Assembly (NCBI GenBank): GCA_036521995.1
Contig: DATDGR010000258.1
Location: forward strand, 1-5,665
Direction: 5' to 3'
DNA length: 5,665 nt
Source of the DNA: Gp13-AA77 sp036521995
GTDB lineage: Bacteria; Acidobacteriota; Terriglobia; UBA7540
This document shows, piece by piece, positions 1 through 3,686 of this stretch (position 1 is the first letter of the stretch; every line of letters starts with the position of its first letter). The notes beneath the pieces were generated by a model, which did no database searches, was not told where the DNA came from, and saw nothing but the letters and a program-made list of their open reading frames with translations. The translations under genes and the position numbers were made by a program.

Positions 1-336
1 ATGGAAAAAAATCGCGAGATCGCCGTGCTGATGTCCATGGGCGCTCGCCAGCGGCAGGTGTGGGCTGTGTTCACGCTGCACGGCCTGCTGATCGCGGCTC
101 TGGGCACGCTCCTCGGCCTGGTGCTGGGCTACTCGGCTTCGTGGGCGGGCAACCACTACAAGCTGATCCATCTTCAGGCTGATGTCTATTCGCTCGCTTT
201 CGTTCCCTTCCACCCGCGGCCCTGGGACGGCCTTTGGATCACCCTGGCCGCCCTGACGATCAGCTTTCTGGCAACCCTCTATCCCTCGCTGAGCGCGGCG
301 CGGCTGAAGCCGGTAGAAATCCTGCGGTACGAGTGA
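1..336 (+). CDS. ABC transporter permease, FtsX/LolC-LolE type, C-terminal fragment (5' end outside window)
   Basis: This is the last 111 residues of an inner-membrane permease of the FtsX/MacB superfamily, closest in style to LolC/LolE, which with the ATPase LolD release lipoproteins from the inner membrane to the LolA carrier. Visible landmarks are the cytoplasmic segment 'EKNREIAVLMSMGA' at residues 2-15, which in this family follows a transmembrane helix and contacts the ATPase, a hydrophobic helix at about 22-48, a second at about 75-96, and the typical C-terminal ending 'SAARLKPVEILRYE'. The ATG at position 1 is almost certainly an internal methionine, because full family members are about 400 residues and this fragment lacks the first helices and the large periplasmic domain. 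Family assignment is confident. The exact substrate (lipoproteins versus another FtsX-type role) is inferred from the C-terminal motif only. Confidence 0.85.
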   Translation: MEKNREIAVLMSMGARQRQVWAVFTLHGLLIAALGTLLGLVLGYSASWAGNHYKLIHLQADVYSLAFVPFHPRPWDGLWITLAALTISFLATLYPSLSAARLKPVEILRYE

Positions 337-382
337 ACGCTCTCGGCGGCTCACCGCAACCCCTCTTGGGAGAACGGCTTCG

Positions 383-610
383 ATGCACGGCGCAACCCTG
401 ATCGTCCTGGTGATACTTGTCCTGATCTTCGGCGGTATCACGCTCGGCGCCTATCTTGTCGCCGCCGATAAGCTGTACTCCAAGGACAAGGACCTTACGA
501 CCCCTCACCCAAAGGGCAAGACGAATGCGGAGGTCAAAGGCGAGACCCCGGCGGCTTCCGTCCAAGGCCAAGCCGAATCCAACACTGGGGCGGGAGACAA
601 GCGCCAGTAG
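383..610 (+). CDS. Small single-pass membrane protein, unknown function
   Basis: A 75-residue protein I do not recognise. Residues about 5-28 form one strongly hydrophobic segment ('LIVLVILVLIFGGITLGAYL'), and the rest is a hydrophilic, Lys/Asp/Gly-rich tail that is probably disordered. The short N-terminus and absence of a signal-peptidase-like site suggest an N-terminal membrane anchor rather than a secreted protein. The start is supported by a GGGAG at 368-372, with a longish 10-nt spacer. It lies 46 nt downstream of the permease stop with no promoter or terminator seen between, so co-transcription is likely. Its stop is 16 nt from the convergent lexA stop. Codons and the clean hydrophobic/hydrophilic partition argue that it is real. 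A role with the transporter is only suggested by position. Confidence 0.6.
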   Translation: MHGATLIVLVILVLIFGGITLGAYLVAADKLYSKDKDLTTPHPKGKTNAEVKGETPAASVQGQAESNTGAGDKRQ

Positions 611-626
611 GTGTCGACCACCGCCC

Positions 627-1322
627 TCAATACTTTCGCAAGACGCCGATCACGCGTCCCTGGATCTTCACGTCTCGGGCCGGCAGAACGATGGGGTCCA
701 TCTGGGCGTTGGCGGGTTGAAGCCGCACCTTGCTGTCCTGCCGGAAGAAGCGCTTCAGGGTGGCGTCTGTCCCTTCGATCAGAGCCACCACGATCTCGCC
801 GTTCTGGGCCGTGCTCGCCCCTTCCACCAAGATATAGTCTCCGTCGCAGATGTGGTCGTCGATCATGGAGTCGCCTTTCACGCGCAGCACGTAGACGTTG
901 CCCTTGTTGCCGGCGAAATCGCCGAGCGAAAGCGTCTCCGGGTTGGCGACGGCCTCCACGGGCTGGCCGGCCGCGATCCGGCCGAGCAGGGGGAACTCGA
1001 GTCCGGCGAACGACGGCTCGGAAGGCGCAGGTCCCGCCGCTCGCCCGGCCCGGGCGCCCGCCTTACTGCCCATCAGGCGGTGCGCCGTCTTGGCGAACGG
1101 CACCGCACCCGGCACGGCCAGCACGTCAATGGATCGGCTCTGATTGTAGCCCCGCTTGATGAATCCCTTCCGCTCGAGATTCTCCACGTGCTTGTGAACG
1201 GTGGCCAGCGAGGACAGGTCCAGCGATTGTGCGATCTCTTCGAAACTGGGGGCGTAACCCTTGCGATTGATGAACCCGATCAGAAAATCGAGCACCTCTT
1301 TCTGCCGTTTGGTCAAAGCCAT
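627..1322 (-). CDS. lexA: LexA repressor (SOS regulator, self-cleaving)
   Basis: A 231-residue LexA, the dimeric repressor of DNA-damage genes that cleaves itself when RecA filaments form. The N-terminal winged helix-turn-helix spans about residues 1-68 ('MALTKRQKEVLDFL' start; recognition region near 'SSLATVHKHVENLERKG'). The C-terminal S24 peptidase domain has the scissile Ala118-Gly119 in 'GRIAAGQP', the catalytic Ser152 in 'KGDSM' and the general base Lys190 in 'DATLKRF'. All three are intact, so the protein should be cleavable. The linker between domains (about 69-108, Ala/Gly/Pro-rich) is roughly 30 residues longer than in E. coli LexA (202 aa). I chose the ATG at 1322 because GGAGG (1328-1332) sits 5 nt before it. 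The GTG at 1334 overlaps that Shine-Dalgarno and adds four unneeded residues. The gene has its own promoter at 1360-1388. Confidence 0.96.
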   Translation of the reverse strand: MALTKRQKEVLDFLIGFINRKGYAPSFEEIAQSLDLSSLATVHKHVENLERKGFIKRGYNQSRSIDVLAVPGAVPFAKTAHRLMGSKAGARAGRAAGPAPSEPSFAGLEFPLLGRIAAGQPVEAVANPETLSLGDFAGNKGNVYVLRVKGDSMIDDHICDGDYILVEGASTAQNGEIVVALIEGTDATLKRFFRQDSKVRLQPANAQMDPIVLPARDVKIQGRVIGVLRKY

Positions 1323-1327
1323 AAGAA

Positions 1328-1332
1328 CCTCC
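1328..1332 (-). promoter_or_regulatory. Ribosome binding site deciding the lexA start
   Basis: GGAGG on the minus strand, 5 nt before the ATG at 1322. It favours this ATG over the in-frame GTG at 1334, which overlaps the site. Confidence 0.75.
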
Positions 1333-1359
1333 ACGCGCCGCTAAACCGGCCCGGAAGCC

Positions 1360-1388
1360 ATTGTAGGCGAATAAAAGGCGAATCACAA
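1360..1388 (-). promoter_or_regulatory. lexA promoter (sigma70-type)
   Basis: On the minus strand, TTGTGA (-35, 1383-1388) and TACAAT (-10, 1360-1365) are separated by exactly 17 nt. Both boxes are close to the housekeeping consensus. Transcription would start near 1353, giving a leader of about 30 nt that contains the lexA ribosome binding site. The spacer carries a direct repeat described separately. Confidence 0.7.
1365..1383 (-). promoter_or_regulatory. Candidate LexA operator: direct repeat ATTCGCCT-N3-ATTCGCCT
   Basis: Two perfect copies of ATTCGCCT (minus strand; 1376-1383 and 1365-1372) are separated by 3 nt, so the repeat period is 11 bp, about one helical turn. They fill the spacer between the -35 and -10 boxes of the lexA promoter, where a self-repressor would block RNA polymerase. 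The layout ATTC-N7-ATTC resembles the direct-repeat LexA box of Alphaproteobacteria (GTTC-N7-GTTC). No palindromic Gram-positive-type GAAC-N4-GTTC box or E. coli-type CTG-N10-CAG box was seen in this intergenic region. That LexA binds here is inferred. Confidence 0.5.
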
Positions 1389-1449
1389 GCGTCTTTTGCG
1401 GGCGGTCATGCCAGCGAAGGATCTGCCTTGTGTCGGGATGCCGGCCGGA

Positions 1450-2829
1450 TCATTGCCTTGCTCCCGCCATCGCCGACTGGGGCGGCCTGAGGGCCACATG
1501 GTCCGGCCAGGGCAGGTCCGCCACCCGGCGCAGGCGTGGCAGGCAAGCGAGCACAATGGAAAAGAAGAGGAAGCAGACGCCCCCGCCGAGCGTCAGGGCA
1601 AAACGCGTGCCCAGGTACTCGGCCACGTGGCCTACCCACAAGCTCCCGAGCGGTGCGAAGCCCATCAGGGTGAAGACGTAAAAGCTCATGATCCGGCCCC
1701 GCAACTCGGGCGGGCTTACCATTTGCAGCGTTGTGTTCGTCAACGCCAAAGCTCCCACCATGGTGGCGCCCAGCAGCACCAGCAGGAAGAAGGACCACCA
1801 GAAGCTGCGGGCATGAGCCAGCAGGATCAGGGCCAGGGAGAAGATCACCGCGCTCGTCAGGATCAATCCTCCACGGCCCGCGGCCGTACGCTGGGCAGCC
1901 AGGGTGAGCGCCGCCACGACCGCGCCAATCCCCGCTCCAGCCATCAGGTATCCGAGCCCGGATGCGCCCACGTGCAGAAGGTCGCGGGCGAACACCGGCA
2001 TCAGCACCATATAGGGCAGGCCGAAGAGGCTCAGAAAGGAAGGCACCGAAAGCAGAATGATAAGCAGGCGATGTTGATGGATGAAGCGCAGACCGTCAAC
2101 CACGGCTCCCAGCACTCCGCCGCTGGCATCGGCGCGCTGCCGCGGCGGAAGCTTGAGGATCAGCAGGGCTACGATGAGGGCAAAAAAGCTCAGCGAATTC
2201 AGATAATAGCAGCCAGCCACGCCCACCGTGCCGAGCGTGACGCCCGCCAGCGTGGGTCCGATGGCGCGGGACATGTTGAACTGGGCTGAGTTGAGTCCCA
2301 CCGCGTTGACGATATCCTCGCGCGGTACCAGGTCCGGTACCAGGGCCTGATAGGCCGGGCTGTTCAGCGCCCCGGCCAGGCCGGTGAGAAAGCTGATCAG
2401 GAGAATCTCGTTGATCTTTACCACGTGGAACGAGGTCAAAATGGCCAGGACGAGCGCCAGCGTCGCCATGCTGCTCTGCGTCCCGAGCATCAGCTTGCGC
2501 CGGCTCAGCCGGTCCGCGATGGCGCCGCCCGGCAGCGAGAAGATCAGCGACGGCACCATTCCCAGGAACCCGTTCAGGCCCAGCAGAAAAGGGGAGTTGG
2601 TGATGAGCAGAATCTGCCAGCCGAGGGCCAAATTCTGCATCCAGGTACCGATGTTCGAAAGAAAATTGCCCGTCCAGAAAAGCGCGAAGTCCCGGCAGCG
2701 CAGCGATCGGAACATCGCCGGCAGGCGGCTCGGCGGGACTCCGGTGGCGGCCGACACGGGCATCGTTGCCACCGGCGGCGCGATGGCCACAGGCGCGGCT
2801 GGCCCGGGATTGTTGTCCGGAGACTCCAT
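1450..2829 (-). CDS. MFS transporter, MFS_3/EntS-like efflux family
   Basis: A 459-residue inner-membrane transporter of the major facilitator superfamily, best matching the MFS_3 (transmembrane secretion effector / EntS-like) group, whose members export siderophores, antibiotics or other small molecules by proton antiport. The typical start 'FRSLRCRDFALFW' is at residues 40-52, 'GTWMQ' at 61-65, the motif-A-like loop 'GGAIADRLSRRK' at 101-112, 'NSPAYQALVPDLVPRE' at 156-171, and the late motif 'SPPELRGRIMSFY' at 372-384. About 12 hydrophobic helices lie between residues 48 and 430. The first 38 residues are a Pro/Ala-rich extension not normal for the family. An internal ATG at residue 39 (position 2715) would give a usual-length protein, but neither start has a clear Shine-Dalgarno, so the start is uncertain. 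The substrate cannot be told from sequence. It lies upstream of lexA on the same strand, but lexA has its own promoter. Confidence 0.88.
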   Translation of the reverse strand: MESPDNNPGPAAPVAIAPPVATMPVSAATGVPPSRLPAMFRSLRCRDFALFWTGNFLSNIGTWMQNLALGWQILLITNSPFLLGLNGFLGMVPSLIFSLPGGAIADRLSRRKLMLGTQSSMATLALVLAILTSFHVVKINEILLISFLTGLAGALNSPAYQALVPDLVPREDIVNAVGLNSAQFNMSRAIGPTLAGVTLGTVGVAGCYYLNSLSFFALIVALLILKLPPRQRADASGGVLGAVVDGLRFIHQHRLLIILLSVPSFLSLFGLPYMVLMPVFARDLLHVGASGLGYLMAGAGIGAVVAALTLAAQRTAAGRGGLILTSAVIFSLALILLAHARSFWWSFFLLVLLGATMVGALALTNTTLQMVSPPELRGRIMSFYVFTLMGFAPLGSLWVGHVAEYLGTRFALTLGGGVCFLFFSIVLACLPRLRRVADLPWPDHVALRPPQSAMAGARQ

Positions 2830-2842
2830 GTCGGTTCAATTT

Positions 2843-2848
2843 ATCATA
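2843..2848 (-). promoter_or_regulatory. Possible -10 box for the MFS gene
   Basis: TATGAT on the minus strand, 13 nt before the annotated ATG, would place the transcript start within a few nt of the start codon. No good -35 is seen at the right distance. If used, the mRNA would be nearly leaderless, which would fit the missing Shine-Dalgarno. Weak. Confidence 0.2.
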
Positions 2849-3117
2849 GGCACCGCTTTGGCCGACGGGGGTTGGGCGGTACGGTTGGATTCGCCTCTGC
2901 CGTTTCTCTCGTACCTCGCTGGAACGAATATGGTTAACCTCATTGACTTCGGTCTCCGGCACCGCCAGCCCCCGCCCTCACACACCCGGTGGCTTTGGGC
3001 GCGGATGCCGGCGCAGCCGGATTTCACGGTTAACACTCAGATTCTTAAGCTCTTATCTCAAACCGGCGGGCGAAGACGTCGGGCCGCACTTTGGCTTTGG
3101 GTGTAGCCCAACTTCTG

Positions 3118-3146
3118 TTGATTCCAAAAGACTTCTTGGCTTTGGC
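3118..3146 (+). repeat. 29-bp direct repeat, copy 1
   Basis: Differs from copy 2 (3173-3201) at 2 of 29 positions; the start-to-start distance is 55 bp. It ends in CTTGGCTTTGGC. The shorter core TTGGCTTTGG also occurs at 3091-3100. Confidence 0.75.
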
Positions 3147-3172
3147 CTAGCCCCCCATCTTGAGCTTATCTA

Positions 3173-3201
3173 TTGATTCTAATAGACTTCTTGGCTTTGG
3201 C
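3173..3201 (+). repeat. 29-bp direct repeat, copy 2
   Basis: Second copy of the repeat at 3118-3146, 27 of 29 bases identical. It ends just before a short poly-T stretch at 3212-3218. Confidence 0.75.
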
Positions 3202-3225
3202 AAAAGGAATCTTTTTTTCATCATT

Positions 3226-3384
3226 TCAGCGGCGGGCAGCGTGGAGTAGCCGGTTAGAGTAGGCTACATCAATGACGAAGCCCTTATCGATGAAACCTCT
3301 GCGTCCGGCAAGTTGGTCCTGGCGGGGCGCCGGGCCGTTCTCGGTTGGGCAGCAGAACTGAAGCGTTGGCTTCCGGTAGGCCAT
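3226..3384 (-). CDS. Small hypothetical protein, 52 residues
   Basis: A short gene candidate I do not recognise. It begins 'MAYRKPTLQFCCPTENG' and ends 'SNRLLHAARR'. The start is well supported: GGGAGG at 3393-3398 lies 8 nt upstream of the ATG, and a promoter-like TTGACG/TATAAA pair lies at 3442-3471. About 70% of its third codon positions are G or C, as expected for a real gene in a GC-rich genome. The product is basic, has an adjacent Cys-Cys (residues 11-12) and has no membrane segment. Residues 3-8 (YRKPTL) fit the Y-x-x-P-x-L pattern seen in leader peptides of lasso-type peptides, but the Gly and Thr that normally follow are not present and no maturation enzyme is in the window. It could equally be a remnant or a chance frame. 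Confidence 0.4.
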   Translation of the reverse strand: MAYRKPTLQFCCPTENGPAPRQDQLAGRRGFIDKGFVIDVAYSNRLLHAARR

Positions 3385-3392
3385 AGTGACTA

Positions 3393-3398
3393 CCTCCC
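3393..3398 (-). promoter_or_regulatory. Strong ribosome binding site of the 52-residue gene
   Basis: GGGAGG on the minus strand with an 8-nt spacer to the ATG at 3384. The GGGAG part can pair with CTCCC at 3404-3408, so the site lies in a hairpin that could hide it from ribosomes. Confidence 0.5.
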
Positions 3399-3440
3399 GC
3401 AAAGGGAGTGTGAGTCGTTTACTCGTGAGACATCAAGTCT
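3394..3440 (-). promoter_or_regulatory. Three consecutive small hairpins in the leader of the 52-residue gene
   Basis: Three perfect inverted repeats each have a 5-nt loop: AGAC/GTCT (3428-3440), GAGT/ACTC (3412-3424) and CTCCC/GGGAG (3394-3408). The last includes the Shine-Dalgarno. The first overlaps the predicted transcript start near 3435, so it may instead be a DNA operator. Individual stems are only 4-5 bp. Confidence 0.3.
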
Positions 3441-3441
3441 T

Positions 3442-3471
3442 TTTATATCACAGTCTGTGGGGTCGCGTCAA
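3442..3471 (-). promoter_or_regulatory. Promoter for the 52-residue gene
   Basis: On the minus strand, TTGACG (-35, 3466-3471; 5 of 6 consensus) and TATAAA (-10, 3442-3447; 5 of 6) are separated by 18 nt. The predicted start is near 3435, giving a leader of about 50 nt. This is among the best promoter matches in the window, and it faces the small gene, not the FG-GAP gene. Confidence 0.5.
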
Positions 3472-3494
3472 CTTGGGTTTCCTGAAATAAGCGT

Positions 3495-3532
3495 AGGGCG
3501 GGACCTGGCTTCCAAGGTCCGCGGTTGGCCCT
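3495..3532 (+). promoter_or_regulatory. Strong GC-rich stem-loop of unknown role
   Basis: The outer stem is AGGGC (3495-3499) with GCCCT (3528-3532). The inner hairpin is GGACC-TGG (3501-3508) with CCA-a-GGTCC (3512-3520), a 3-nt loop and one bulged A. About 13 base pairs in 38 nt is unlikely to be trivial. It has no T-tract on the plus strand, so it is not a normal terminator. It lies about 155 nt before the FG-GAP start and could be a structured leader or a protein-binding dyad. Confidence 0.4.
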
Positions 3533-3674
3533 CAGACACAGGGAAACAGGGCTGCGCTTGCTGGTCGGTCGCGCTCCACAAAGCAAGCTTGACTCAAAGA
3601 GGTTCCAGGTGTACTTCTATCAACCGCAGTCGCCCGAGCGCGCGTGCGCCAATTCGTGGGCCTAGCGAAAAACC

Positions 3675-3680
3675 AGGAGG
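3675..3680 (+). promoter_or_regulatory. Ribosome binding site of the FG-GAP gene
   Basis: A perfect AGGAGG 6 nt upstream of the ATG at 3687, which fixes the start of the long gene. Confidence 0.8.
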
Positions 3681-3686
3681 ACAAGA

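Larger units (their letters stand above)
2830..3225. other. Intergenic region upstream of the MFS gene
   Basis: About 400 nt with no convincing gene. The reading frames across it have no ribosome binding site and no recognisable protein. It contains the possible MFS -10 box, a GGTTAACC palindrome near 2933-2940, and a block of TTGGCTTTGG-containing repeats from 3091 to 3201. AT content rises clearly from about 3040 to 3230. Confidence 0.5.
3385..3686. other. Intergenic region upstream of the FG-GAP gene
   Basis: About 300 nt holding the minus-strand promoter and leader hairpins (3394-3471), a strong stem-loop (3495-3532), and a Shine-Dalgarno AGGAGG at 3675-3680. A plus-strand promoter for the FG-GAP gene must lie here or further upstream. 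The best I see is TTGACT at 3589-3594 with a poor -10 (TACTTC, 3612-3617), so I do not call it. Confidence 0.5.

Noticed and set aside
611..626. Bidirectional terminator between the convergent small gene and lexA
   Set aside because: The 16-nt gap contains no inverted repeat or T-tract.
1323..1334. GTG at 1334 as the lexA start
   Set aside because: It overlaps the GGAGG that serves the ATG at 1322; LexA family proteins normally begin at the MALTKRQ-type position.
456..1490. Long plus-strand open frame of 344 codons
   Set aside because: It lies almost wholly antisense to lexA, has no ribosome binding site, and its translation is Arg/His-rich with no recognisable domain. It is a product of GC-rich codon bias in lexA.
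1396..2289. Long plus-strand open frame of 297 codons
   Set aside because: Antisense to the MFS gene, with an extremely Gln/His/Arg-rich translation typical of a shadow frame.
2889..2896. Single ATTCGCCT copy upstream of the MFS gene as a LexA half-site
   Set aside because: No second copy lies at an 11-bp period, and an 8-mer recurring once in this length is not unusual.
2911..2925. GTAC-N7-GAAC as an SOS-like box upstream of the MFS gene
   Set aside because: It does not match the direct repeat at lexA, and the half-sites are imperfect.
3147..3224. 25-codon minus-strand frame starting one nt after the stop of the 52-residue gene (MMKKRFLLPKPRS...)
   Set aside because: Very short, with no Shine-Dalgarno, and it consists largely of one copy of the direct repeat. 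Coupling to the upstream stop is possible but unsupported.
3246..3267. Inverted repeat GTAGCC/GGCTAC with a 10-nt loop
   Set aside because: It lies inside the 52-residue frame, is only 6 bp and has no T-tract, so it is probably incidental.
3536..3600. Resemblance to a c-di-GMP (GEMM-I) riboswitch: ACAGGG...AAAC followed about 40 nt later by CAAAGC
   Set aside because: The GNRA tetraloop stem and the paired receptor helices could not be drawn, and several invariant bases differ. An Rfam scan would settle it.
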